Shown: one piece after another, positions 42,452 to 50,687 of the stretch
Layout: every line of letters starts with the position of its first letter
Position numbering within the stretch: the first letter of the stretch is position 1
Assembly: GCA_027036135.1 (NCBI GenBank)
Contig: JALVSY010000007.1
Coordinates: 1,138,884-1,202,883, forward strand
Length of the DNA stretch: 64,000 nt
From: Pyrodictiaceae archaeon
GTDB lineage: Archaea > Thermoproteota > Thermoprotei_A > Sulfolobales > Pyrodictiaceae
Direction: 5' to 3'
The notes under the pieces: generated by a model
What the model was told of the DNA's origin: nothing
Databases searched by the model: none
What the model saw: the letters and a program-made list of their open reading frames with translations, nothing else
Program-made: the position numbers and the translations under genes

Positions 42452-44938
42452 GTGCATAGAGCGGTTCTCCTATCACTACTCGCCGCCGTAGCGTTGTCCA
42501 TAGCGGCTCCTGCAGCTAGTGCCTCGGCGAGAAAGGATAACGTAATTATTCTCAGCGGTATCGCTGGGCCCGATGGCCTCGCCTTTGTACACGCTGTGCT
42601 TCCTCCAGGCAAGTACCGTGTCGCCTCTATAGCAGGCGCCGAGGAGTCTCCACGAGCCGCTGCATCGGCGCCTATGCTGCTCAGCTTCCTACCCGACCCG
42701 TCGCTGTGGCAGCGGCTTAGAGACGTACCAGTAGTGGGGCCACTGTTTACCCCGGTTACGCGCTTCTTCGATACTGGTAGCGGCGTGGAGTTTGTTGCCT
42801 GGATCCCAGCCAAGCCCGGAGCAAGGGTAAGCATTGTATTGGAAAAGCTCGGCTCAGGCAAGACCAGTACAGCTAGGCACGAGGGAATGGTGATAATTGT
42901 CCCGGATAACCCATTATTACTAGCTGCTGCTAAGAAGATAGCCAGACTACATGAGAAGCAAGGTATCAGTGTAAGGATAGTCACTACCAGCTATATCTAC
43001 CGCAACTACAAGCCAGCGAAGCCCCCGGTAACTATGTGCAAGAACTTGCCAAAAGAGTATAATGTGAGCCTCGCGCTACGAATACTATCCTTTGTCAAGA
43101 GCCTCAAAGGCACCAACGTGAAGTACATATTACTGATAGGTAATGCGAGAGACGTGCCCCCAATATACTACTGTAGCCCAACGCTCCGCGAACTCATAGG
43201 TCCGAAGGAAGGCATTGTGCCCAGTGATTATTATTACGCCGACCCAGACGGCAATGGGGTAGTGGACTTCGCGGTCGGGAGAATACCATTCAGCGACCCC
43301 GCGAAAGTGATGGCATACATCAATAGCCTTGAGGCATGGATTAAGGGAGGCAGCTGGCTGCACAAGGCTTTCCTTGCCGGGGGCGCCCCCTTTGCCACAG
43401 ACCTCTTCGTCGGCGAGTCAGCCGTCCTCTCAACACTTAGCGAGATAGGAAGCCTCGGCCTAAAAGTCTCCGAGCTACTGCTGAGCACCCCAGGCTACTC
43501 CGCTACGAGCTTCTCAGAGTTCATAGGCAAGTATGGTCTCTACTACCTAGTTGTCCACGGCACAGGCAACGCCATGCTCGACTACGTTCCCGGCGGGCTC
43601 TGGAACTACAACTTTGAGGAAAAGCTAACAGCTAAACAAATACCCTACACGAGCCACCCCGGCGTCTACCTCACGCCAGCGTGCCGAGTCGCTTACTGGG
43701 ACTACGACTTATTCAACCCGCCCTTTACTCCACCGAGTATAGCCGTGGCGATGCTTGAGCGCGGAGCAGCTGTAGCGTTCATAGGCCCTAGCCGCGTAGC
43801 GGTGGAGGCGATAGACGCTGTACAGCTAGGGCTAGGCGGTGCCTCTCTCAGCTTCGCTGGGGCCGATGCTCCTCTCCAGCTCTTCCTAGGCATGCTTCCA
43901 GGCTCAGAGACTCTCGGAGAGGCATGGATGAGAGCCCTAAACGCTTACTTGGCATCCCCTAAGAGCAAGTACAAGATCTACCTCACGAGTGGAGAGGAGG
44001 AGATAGGGAGCTTGATAGTCCACGAAATGGAGTTCCTCGGTGACCCCGCAGCCCCTAACCCGTGGAGCAAGGCAACCGGATCCACGGGCACAGTCCCCGC
44101 GATGATTCCTCCCTTGGGCTCGATCAATGTAGATGCCTCGGTGATAGCAATGCCCCTAGCAAGGTACGTCACTGGGGTACTCCCGGCTTATAATCCTGGC
44201 CCAGAGACGAGCATAAGCTTCACAATAAGCCATAGCTGCCCCGAGGACATTGAGGCAAAGGCACTGGTAAGGATAGAGGGCTACCTCCTTATAGGGCTCC
44301 GAGACATAAGGGTAAATGCCTCAGCCACGGACAATGGTTGCAGAGTAACGCTCAGCGTCCCATGGAACTCCCCGGGCGTCGTAAGGGTGCTAGCGCTGTG
44401 GAACAACACTGCTGCTGCCTACTACCTAGTCGTCGCCGGAGCCTACCTAGACAAGGAGCATGATACGCTGGTTCTACGCGGCCTAGACGTCCTAGAAACC
44501 ATAGGGGATGAACCTCTGCTCGTGGAGCTAAATAACACCGTGAGAACCGTAGTGCCGGGCGGAGCTACTAGCTACAATATATCACTAGGCCTCCTTACTC
44601 CGAGGAAACAAGGCCTCTATAAAGTGTCGGTTATACCGGCTTATCGCTACGACGTGATATACGGCGGAGAATTAGTAGCGAAGGCTATTCAAGAGCTGAG
44701 AAGCCTTTATACAGTCACATTTAACAACACGGCGCCCGTCATGGGGCATACAAGTACACCGATGTTCAACGAGAAAAAGCCAAGTATACCATTGTTATCA
44801 AGCCTGGCATCCACAGGGACAGCTGTACCGAACAAGGAGAAGCCGCTAATGAGCCAAGACTACGCAAAGGCTATAATAGGGCTCCTCTCGATAACGATAT
44901 TCCTCCTCTCGCTCCTGCTTATCACGAGGAGGCACTAG
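42452..44938 (+). CDS. Secreted, membrane-anchored C25 (gingipain-like) cysteine protease
   Basis: This 828-residue protein has a signal peptide (about 1-26, ending in ASASA) and a C-terminal membrane helix with a short basic tail (about 804-825). The C25 domain lies at about 140-545: a KYILLIGNARDVPP strand, DYYYADPDGNG, GRIPFSD, the histidine H369 in VVHGTGN, the cysteine C411 in LTPACRVA, and a FLGDPA end. A beta-rich region (about 560-770) follows. C25 peptidases cut after Arg or Lys in gingipains, but specificity here is unknown. Confidence 0.82.
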   Translation: MHRAVLLSLLAAVALSIAAPAASASARKDNVIILSGIAGPDGLAFVHAVLPPGKYRVASIAGAEESPRAAASAPMLLSFLPDPSLWQRLRDVPVVGPLFTPVTRFFDTGSGVEFVAWIPAKPGARVSIVLEKLGSGKTSTARHEGMVIIVPDNPLLLAAAKKIARLHEKQGISVRIVTTSYIYRNYKPAKPPVTMCKNLPKEYNVSLALRILSFVKSLKGTNVKYILLIGNARDVPPIYYCSPTLRELIGPKEGIVPSDYYYADPDGNGVVDFAVGRIPFSDPAKVMAYINSLEAWIKGGSWLHKAFLAGGAPFATDLFVGESAVLSTLSEIGSLGLKVSELLLSTPGYSATSFSEFIGKYGLYYLVVHGTGNAMLDYVPGGLWNYNFEEKLTAKQIPYTSHPGVYLTPACRVAYWDYDLFNPPFTPPSIAVAMLERGAAVAFIGPSRVAVEAIDAVQLGLGGASLSFAGADAPLQLFLGMLPGSETLGEAWMRALNAYLASPKSKYKIYLTSGEEEIGSLIVHEMEFLGDPAAPNPWSKATGSTGTVPAMIPPLGSINVDASVIAMPLARYVTGVLPAYNPGPETSISFTISHSCPEDIEAKALVRIEGYLLIGLRDIRVNASATDNGCRVTLSVPWNSPGVVRVLALWNNTAAAYYLVVAGAYLDKEHDTLVLRGLDVLETIGDEPLLVELNNTVRTVVPGGATSYNISLGLLTPRKQGLYKVSVIPAYRYDVIYGGELVAKAIQELRSLYTVTFNNTAPVMGHTSTPMFNEKKPSIPLLSSLASTGTAVPNKEKPLMSQDYAKAIIGLLSITIFLLSLLLITRRH

Positions 44939-44983
44939 CCCGGAGGGGCTTGTTTTTAGACCAGGCACCATTCTAGGCTCTCT

Positions 44984-45760
44984 ATGCTTGGGCTAACTGG
45001 TATGGGGCTAGCGGAGAGGCTCCGAGAACTATTACCCAATGGGGTCTGTGGAGTAGCGCTGGACATTGATGGGACGCTGACCGAGGAGCGGAGAATTGGC
45101 TCGTTCCGTGTCTCGCTCGGCGCTATCAGGGCTATCCGCCGCCTAGAGGACAACGGTGTAAGAGTGATGCTGGTGACTGGTAACTCTGCCTACGTTGTCG
45201 CTGGGTTCGCGCGCTACATAGGCGCCTCTGGGCCCCATGTGGCCGAGAACGGGTGCATAGTCTACCAGAGCGGCTCTATATGGAGCGTGTGCAGGCTCAG
45301 CGCTAGGCCCGCAGCGAGGCTCGTCGAGGAGGAACTTGGGGGCCTTGTCACCCCTAGTTGGCAGAACCCTTGCCGGCGCCACGACTACGCCTTCATCTCC
45401 CACGAGCCAGGCATTGTTGAGCGCGTCAAGGTGTTGCTGACAAAGAGGGGTCTTGACTGGGTGAAGGTGAGCCATAGCGGCTACGCAATCCATCTCCGCC
45501 CACGGGACGCGAGCAAGGGGAGAGGCCTTCTCCACGCACTACGCCTAGCTGGGCTGAGCCCGGGCTGCGTGGTAGCGGTAGGCGACTCTGGCATGGACTC
45601 GGAGATGCTAGAGGCGGGAGTGGTGCTTGCCGCGGTTGGTAACGCTGAGGAGGAGTTGAGGAAAAGAGCGCACCTGGTGCTGCCTGGCAGGAGCGGGGAG
45701 AGCGTAGAGAGCCTCGTGGACGCGGTCTTCGAGGCGGGACTAGTAAAGGAGAAGAACTAG
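44984..45760 (+). CDS. HAD-superfamily phosphatase (archaeal phosphoglycolate phosphatase-like)
   Basis: This 258-residue protein has the HAD nucleophile motif D27-I-D29 (DIDGT), VMLVTGNS (motif II), a lysine in SKGRGL (motif III) and VAVGDSGMDSEML (motif IV). The layout matches the Cof-like archaeal phosphoglycolate phosphatase (TA0175 type). The next gene, 27 bases on, is riboflavin kinase, so a dephosphorylation step of riboflavin synthesis is a fair alternative. ATG at 44984 or two codons with ATG/GTG further in. Confidence 0.8.
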   Translation: MLGLTGMGLAERLRELLPNGVCGVALDIDGTLTEERRIGSFRVSLGAIRAIRRLEDNGVRVMLVTGNSAYVVAGFARYIGASGPHVAENGCIVYQSGSIWSVCRLSARPAARLVEEELGGLVTPSWQNPCRRHDYAFISHEPGIVERVKVLLTKRGLDWVKVSHSGYAIHLRPRDASKGRGLLHALRLAGLSPGCVVAVGDSGMDSEMLEAGVVLAAVGNAEEELRKRAHLVLPGRSGESVESLVDAVFEAGLVKEKN

Positions 45761-45787
45761 TAGCCAGGAGAGGAGGCGATAAGAGGC

Positions 45788-46183
45788 TTGGAGAAGCCGC
45801 TAGTCCTCCGCGGCAAGAGGACCCAGGGCCTCGGTGTCGGCGGGCGCTACGTCTCAATGGAGTACTACTCTACGTGGTTCCGCCGACTTCTCGGCTGCGA
45901 ACCCTATCCGGGCACTCTCAACTTCAGCGGTAAGGCTGATTGGAGGGAGCTAGCTGGGCTCTGTGAGCCGCTAGTCATACCTGAGAAGAGGATGGGTGAT
46001 AAGAGGCTTGGAGCAGTCTATGTGTGGAGAGCTAGGCTGAGAACAGTTACTGGTAAGAGAGATGTCTTGGTCATAAGGCCTCTCCTGAGCAGCCATGAGC
46101 CAACGGTATTGGAGATTGTTGCTTGTGAGAGACTGGCATCAGTGCTCCCCGACGACGAGATAGAGGTTGAGATAGAGTGCTAA
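45788..46183 (+). CDS. ribK: CTP-dependent riboflavin kinase
   Basis: This 131-residue protein matches the archaeal riboflavin kinase (DUF120) family. It has RTQGLGVGGRYVSMEYY (a GxGxxxxY-like phosphate loop), CEPYPGTLNFS, a GAVYVWRARL strand and an IVACERLASVL end, with a final acidic strand. It makes FMN from riboflavin using CTP. TTG start at 45788. Length is typical. Confidence 0.9.
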   Translation: MEKPLVLRGKRTQGLGVGGRYVSMEYYSTWFRRLLGCEPYPGTLNFSGKADWRELAGLCEPLVIPEKRMGDKRLGAVYVWRARLRTVTGKRDVLVIRPLLSSHEPTVLEIVACERLASVLPDDEIEVEIEC

Positions 46184-46642
46184 GCTCTCCCCAGGAGCCT
46201 TAACAAGGCCTCCCGGTAGGCGGGGAGCTGCCAGGCATAGTATCTCCCTATGCCGAGGCTGGGTCGGGCTCGAGCCTCCCACTAGCTAGCAGAGAGTGCC
46301 CGGTATGGGCTACGAGGTTGTTCTCCTCGAGGAGGCTTAGGAGCCTAGTATCCGCCTCGAGCAAGTAGTCAGGGTTATTGATGGCCTCTACTAGCTGGTC
46401 TACGAGGCCCTCCTGCTTAGCCCTGCTAACTGGCTCAACTAGTCTATCCTCCAGCTCCCTGAGCCACTCGTTTGTGTTCCAGCTATGCGTCGTGGCTATC
46501 TCGAGTAGTCTCCCGGGGTTCCCGCTGATGAGGCTCCATAGCTCCTCCACTACATCTACGCGGCCAGAGAATGGTCTCGGAGCCCCCGGAGCGCTAGGTC
46601 CTCGAGAACCTCTAGCTCCCTCTCCTTGTCAACGAAGGGCAC
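46180..46642 (-). pseudogene. Decayed archaeal ATPase (internal deletion and frame loss)
   Basis: From GTG at 46642 the frame gives VPFVDKERELEVLEDLALRG, the usual lead-in of archaeal ATPases, then ends. The 46248-46550 frame follows at once with SLISGNPGRLLEI and NTNEWLRELEDRL, which belong near the end of this family. Another frame after 46260 gives LGIGRYYAWQLPAYREALL, the usual C-terminus. The P-loop and Walker B region are missing, so about half the gene has been lost. A clear relic. Confidence 0.72.
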
Positions 46643-46695
46643 AGCCTTGGCCAGGGCCCAGTCTTCCTCTAATATAGCCCTGGTCTCTTCTATGC

Positions 46696-47355
46696 CTATA
46701 CTAGTTTCTTTGCCAATTTGTGGAAGTAGCGGCGATAAGTATAGGCGAAGACTATTGACCTAACATAGAGGTCTAGGGCCATGATCAGCCACGCTACCAG
46801 GGGGCATGATGCCCCGTGGAAGCGGCCCGCCAAGACAAGGCTGGGTGCTACGCGTACCAGGTAGAGACCGGCTAGGTTGATTATTGTCGGCACTGTTGTT
46901 TCCCCGGCACCCCTTATGGCGCCGCTTATGCCCATTACGAGCCCCAGGGCTGGCTCGGAGAGCCCAGCGAGCACTAGGTAGAGGATTACCAGCTTGCCTA
47001 TCTCCCAGCTAGGCGCGAAGACTACTGCTGCTAGGGGAGAGGAGGCTATGAGCCCGAGCCCTGCTAGCACCATGAAGCCCGCGCTGGCCTTCGCTATCTC
47101 CCATTCCCGTTTCTCAGCCCCCGCGTAGTCCTCGGAGCCTACTAGTTGCCCGACCTCGCTAGAGGCGTAGGTCTGGAGAGCGAAGCCCGGCATGTAGGCG
47201 AAGGACTCTATCCTTATACCCACGGTGTGAGCAGCTAGCGCTGCTGTGCCACACCTCGCCACGGCCCCTAGGTAGAAGTAGTTGCCCCCGGCGAACAGCA
47301 TTCGCTCAACCATGGCTGGTAGCCCTACCCTTATCACGCGGTTAGGCCTGTCCAC
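46696..47355 (-). CDS. MATE-family transporter, C-terminal half
   Basis: This 219-residue frame carries about six hydrophobic helices. VIRVGLPAMVERMLF and ALAAHTVGIRIESFAY are the usual start of the second MATE bundle, and GISGAIRGAGETTVP is a MATE hallmark. GTG at 47355 overlaps the N-terminal half. The two halves would make an ordinary 446-residue transporter if one C were removed from a five-C run at 47356-47360. No strong ribosome site. Confidence 0.8.
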   Translation of the reverse strand: MDRPNRVIRVGLPAMVERMLFAGGNYFYLGAVARCGTAALAAHTVGIRIESFAYMPGFALQTYASSEVGQLVGSEDYAGAEKREWEIAKASAGFMVLAGLGLIASSPLAAVVFAPSWEIGKLVILYLVLAGLSEPALGLVMGISGAIRGAGETTVPTIINLAGLYLVRVAPSLVLAGRFHGASCPLVAWLIMALDLYVRSIVFAYTYRRYFHKLAKKLV

Positions 47356-48025
47356 GGGGGAGACCTAGTGTTACCGGGAAGCCTAGGCTCCCCCTACCCC
47401 GTGCAAGCATGTAAGCTGCGCCAGCAAGGTTCCCGATGTTGCTAGCAAGGGCTGCGCCCGCTACACCCATCCCGGCCCCGAATATCAGCACAGGGTCAAG
47501 AACAGCATTCGTCACCACGGCTACCACGCTTCCCCAGAGAACACCCATGTTAGCCCCAACGGCCCGGTAAGCCGCATCCATCACCATTATCAACGCGTTG
47601 AACGGGAGCCCAGCAAGCAGCACAGCCAAGTAGAGGGTAGCGGTCTCGGCTGTAGCCTCGTTGCTAGAGACGAAGCCCGTTAGGAGAGGCGCTGCAAGCA
47701 TCCCAGCTATGCCTAGTGGCAGGGAGACAAGGAGCGAGGCAACAATAGTCTCCCCGAGGATTCTCGATGCAAGGTCTAGCCTCCCGGCCCCATAGGCCTG
47801 GCTAACCACGACCATGGCCCCAACATAGAACATGGCCAGGACAGTGGTTAGGAGCCACTTAACATACCCACCAGCACCAACACCCGCCAAGGCTACCGCG
47901 CCGAGCCTCGACACAAAGAACATATCAGTAACATTGAGGATGCTGAAAGTGGTCTCAGCCACTACCAGGGGCCAAGCCTCCCTCATAACCCTAGCAACAA
48001 TCCCGGCTAGTTCCCTTACAGTCAT
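47342..48025 (-). CDS. MATE-family transporter, N-terminal half
   Basis: This 227-residue frame carries about six hydrophobic helices, with AWPLVVAETTFSILNVTDMF and FVSRLGAVALAGVGAGG at the start, the usual N-terminus of MATE exporters. It ends with TAA in the loop between the two bundles. These exporters use sodium or protons to expel drugs and metabolites. It is either a true half-transporter that assembles with the next gene or the front of a broken gene. Confidence 0.82.
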   Translation of the reverse strand: MTVRELAGIVARVMREAWPLVVAETTFSILNVTDMFFVSRLGAVALAGVGAGGYVKWLLTTVLAMFYVGAMVVVSQAYGAGRLDLASRILGETIVASLLVSLPLGIAGMLAAPLLTGFVSSNEATAETATLYLAVLLAGLPFNALIMVMDAAYRAVGANMGVLWGSVVAVVTNAVLDPVLIFGAGMGVAGAALASNIGNLAGAAYMLARGRGSLGFPVTLGLPRGQA

Positions 48026-48282
48026 ATCAGCAGCACCAAGGCCACGAGGAACACTATTAACTCGTATGCGGTGGGGAAGGAGTACTCCGCTAAGAAGCCC
48101 TAGGCACGGCTCTTGCGAGCTATGCCTAGCCTAGATCCATGCTCGGTGCCATATTATCCGCATAGGCCCCTGTATCAGCGTGGGCTATTATCGCTATGGC
48201 TAGGTGATACTCGCCTCTGTATCGCTCCAGGTATAGCGCCTCGTTGCAATGAGGGAGAACTTATCTAGGAGCAAAGCTGTCT

Positions 48283-48292
48283 ATACATGTAT
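48283..48292. promoter_or_regulatory. Short palindrome at the vapB promoter
   Basis: ATACATGTAT is a perfect 10-bp dyad 14 bases before the GTG at 48307. It overlaps a possible TATA box (CTATACATG). Ribbon-helix-helix antitoxins commonly bind such sites, but the dyad is short enough to arise by chance. Confidence 0.3.
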
Positions 48293-48306
48293 GTACGGGG
48301 ACAGAC

Positions 48307-48594
48307 GTGTCGGTAACATTTACTGTTCGTATCCCGAGAAGGCTAGCCGAGAAGATGAAGAGGCATAGCGAGATCAACTGGAGCGAGATAGTGAGGAAGA
48401 GTATTGAGGAATACCTAGAGCGCCTAGAAGAGGCAAAGACACGGGTAAGCGCGGCTGAGGTACTAGAGGAGCTAAGAGAAATGGGCCTAGACGAGGAGCT
48501 GCTAGAACCCCTCGGGCCCGATAGGGAGAAGAAGCTCTACGAGGAAATGGTGAAGAAGGAGTGGAAGAGGCTATCTATGACACGAGCGCGGTAA
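48307..48594 (+). CDS. vapB: VapB-like ribbon-helix-helix antitoxin
   Basis: This 95-residue protein has the RHH pattern: a TFTVRIPRRL strand, a LAEKMKRHSE helix and EIVRKSIEEYLERL. A helical C-terminus would wrap the toxin. It overlaps the PIN toxin gene by 34 bases. GTG start, probably on a near-leaderless transcript. Confidence 0.85.
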   Translation: MSVTFTVRIPRRLAEKMKRHSEINWSEIVRKSIEEYLERLEEAKTRVSAAEVLEELREMGLDEELLEPLGPDREKKLYEEMVKKEWKRLSMTRAR

Positions 48595-48983
48595 TAGAAC
48601 TAGTAGCTCGTAAAAGGCAGAGGATACCTGGCTACGTCTCAGCGCTCACCGTTGTAGAGTACCCGCCGGTCCTGCGCTTCGTAGACGAGGTGCTCTATCC
48701 CAGGAAGAGGGACTACCTACTAGCAACAAAGTGGCAGGCAGAGCTAAGGAAGATAGGCACACCGTTGCCAGCCGTGGACCTAGTAATAGCCGCACAAGCC
48801 TATAACGAGAACCTGGCCCTAGTGACCCTTGACAAGCACTTCAAGCTACTAAAACAACTAGTAGCACCCAGGCTAGAGATAAGGGACACTATCCAGGGCA
48901 ATAGCCCTACGCGCCACTATTTTGCCCCGCCACATACCCGGGCTTCTCCCGGGGTGTCTGAATTATGGGTTCTCGGCGCGTAG
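48561..48983 (+). CDS. vapC: VapC-like PIN-domain RNase toxin
   Basis: This 140-residue protein has the PIN acidic set: D7 (IYDTSAVI), E near 33 (LTVVEY), D near 77 (PAVDLVIAA) and D near 95 (LVTLDKHF). PIN toxins cut RNA. About 20 residues after the usual end look non-homologous and run into the next gene, overlapping by 19 bases. Confidence 0.88.
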   Translation: MEEAIYDTSAVIELVARKRQRIPGYVSALTVVEYPPVLRFVDEVLYPRKRDYLLATKWQAELRKIGTPLPAVDLVIAAQAYNENLALVTLDKHFKLLKQLVAPRLEIRDTIQGNSPTRHYFAPPHTRASPGVSELWVLGA

Positions 48984-49525
48984 AGGTTGAGGCCAAGATC
49001 GTTCTCCCGGGCTGCGACTTGCTAAGAGTCGTTGAGGAGAGGCTTCGGGGCCTCGGCGCTGTGCACGAGAAGAGCGTGGTCGAGGAGGATACTTATTATC
49101 AGCACCCGTGCCGGGACTTCGCTGAGACCGACGAGGCTCTCCGCATCAGACGAGTAGATGGAAGATATGAGCTCACGTATAAGGGGCCTAAGAGGGTCAT
49201 AGATGGCTCCAAGGCCCGCGAAGAGATAACTATACAGCTCACCAGCGCCTCCCAGATGGCTAGGCTGCTTGAGGCCCTAGGGTTCCGCCCAGTAGCCATT
49301 GTGCGCAAGCACCGAGACTACTACAAGCTAGGAGACATAGTTGTTAGCCTAGACGAGGTAGAAGAGCTGGGCTGCTTCCTCGAAGCAGAGTATAGTGGCG
49401 AGAGAGGCCCCGAGGAGGCGGCGAGAGCCATAAGGGAGGCCCTAGAGAAGCTCGGCGTATCGGGCTACGGGTCAACCACCAAGTCCTACCTAGAACTAAT
49501 CCTTGAGTCAAAAAGGAAAGCGTGA
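48965..49525 (+). CDS. CYTH-domain protein (class IV adenylate cyclase/thiamine triphosphatase-like)
   Basis: This 186-residue protein has the ExExK motif (VEVEAKI near residues 6-12), LRIRR and YELTYKGPK strands, EEITI, RKHRDYY, and SLDEVEELGCFLEAE, the full CYTH tunnel set. Enzymes of this class hydrolyse triphosphates or make cAMP. Archaeal members are often called CyaB, but activity cannot be told here. ATG at 48965 overlaps the VapC end. Confidence 0.85.
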   Translation: MGSRRVEVEAKIVLPGCDLLRVVEERLRGLGAVHEKSVVEEDTYYQHPCRDFAETDEALRIRRVDGRYELTYKGPKRVIDGSKAREEITIQLTSASQMARLLEALGFRPVAIVRKHRDYYKLGDIVVSLDEVEELGCFLEAEYSGERGPEEAARAIREALEKLGVSGYGSTTKSYLELILESKRKA

Positions 49526-49598
49526 TTCATATACTATAAGGGTGTAGCACGGAGTGCCTTGATCAGTAGTCTATAGTCTACAAAGTTTTTCGAGGCCT

Positions 49599-49624
49599 AG
49601 CCCTAGAAACTCGTAGGGCTTTTA
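49599..49624 (+). terminator. Candidate terminator hairpin after the CYTH gene
   Basis: AGCCCTA and TAGGGCT form a seven-base stem around an eight-base loop, followed by a short T run (TTTTA). It lies about 75 bases after the CYTH stop. Archaeal termination relies mainly on T tracts, so the stem may be incidental. Confidence 0.4.
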
Positions 49625-49720
49625 CTTGTCTCGGCTATAATGTGAAGCATTATTTGTCTAATAAGGTGACTTTATTTCTATGGTATATGTGGTTCTTCTT
49701 AGTGCTTCTTTGCAAAAACG

Positions 49721-49728
49721 ATATAAAA
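49721..49728 (+). promoter_or_regulatory. TATA box of the CDF transporter gene
   Basis: ATATAAAA is preceded by the purine-rich AAAAACG (possible BRE). It lies 36 bases before the ATG at 49764, and the predicted transcript start falls near 49750, within or just after the palindrome. Confidence 0.6.
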
Positions 49729-49736
49729 CTAGAGTG

Positions 49737-49750
49737 ACTGACCGGTCAGT
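49737..49750. promoter_or_regulatory. 14-bp perfect palindromic operator between TATA and start of the CDF gene
   Basis: ACTGACCGGTCAGT is a perfect dyad of a kind bound by dimeric TetR- or ArsR-like repressors. It lies just downstream of the TATA box and covers the expected transcript start. A bound protein there would block initiation. The regulator, perhaps metal-responsive given the target, is not in this neighbourhood. Confidence 0.6.
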
Positions 49751-49763
49751 TAGGTGATAACTT

Positions 49764-50687
49764 ATGCACAAGCATCTTCACAGTATCGCCGAGGAAAGAA
49801 TGTGGGCAGTACTCGCCCTAAACATGGCAATAACGCTCGCTGAGCTAATTGGCGGCATATTATCGGGTAGCGTGGCTCTTCTCAGCGACGCTATTCATAA
49901 TCTGGGCGATGCATTAAGTGTTGCAACAAGCTATGTAGCGATGCTCATAGCTAGGCGCCCAGCAACTGAGAGGTATAGTTTCGGCTACAAGAAAGCAGAG
50001 GCACTAGCAGCGTTCTTTAACTCGAACTTGTTACTCTTCATGCTGGCCCTAGCTCTTCTAGAAGCACTTAGGAGGCTCGTGAGCCCTGCCCCAATTAATA
50101 CTGGTACCGCATTAATTGTTACAATAGTAGCCTTGGTAGCGAACACTGGCTCAGTACTGCTCTTACACGGGCATAGTAAGCATAGCATAAACGTTAGATC
50201 AATATACTTGCACATGATAGGTGACGCGTTATCCTCGTTCACAGTCTTATTATCATTATTGATCATACATTATGCCGGGCTTTACGTAGTAGACCCGCTA
50301 GTCTCGATACTGATAGCTCTCTACGTAGCGAGAGAGGCTGTATGTTTACTCAAAGAGGCAGCTAGTATACTAATGGACAGCTCGCCCATAGACCTAAGAA
50401 CAGTAAAGGAAATACTCGAATCCATGCCAGGCGTGAGAAACGTACATCATTGCCATGCGTGGCGGTTATCATATCATGAGACAGCCCTTGAGTGCCACAT
50501 CGACGTGGACGGAGACTTATCGATCTCGAGCGCTCAGAGCATAATAATGGAGGCCAAAAGGAAGCTCCAAGCCTTAGGTATTAGCCATGTAACCTTGCAG
50601 CTGGAGAGCGATCTCTGCAAAGATAAGAGCCTAGTATGTAGCATGGCTAGCAATAGAGCTAATATTACTCAATGTAACTCGGTGTAG
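49764..50687 (+). CDS. Cation diffusion facilitator (metal efflux)
   Basis: This 307-residue protein has six membrane helices. The metal sites are H/D pairs in helix 2 (SDAIHNLGD) and helix 5 (HMIGDALSS), the CDF pattern HxxxD. A histidine-rich loop (LLLHGHSKH) and a C-terminal cytoplasmic domain follow. Such proteins export Zn, Co, Cd or similar. A TATA box plus operator suggests regulated expression. ATG at 49764 is firm. Confidence 0.93.
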   Translation: MHKHLHSIAEERMWAVLALNMAITLAELIGGILSGSVALLSDAIHNLGDALSVATSYVAMLIARRPATERYSFGYKKAEALAAFFNSNLLLFMLALALLEALRRLVSPAPINTGTALIVTIVALVANTGSVLLLHGHSKHSINVRSIYLHMIGDALSSFTVLLSLLIIHYAGLYVVDPLVSILIALYVAREAVCLLKEAASILMDSSPIDLRTVKEILESMPGVRNVHHCHAWRLSYHETALECHIDVDGDLSISSAQSIIMEAKRKLQALGISHVTLQLESDLCKDKSLVCSMASNRANITQCNSV

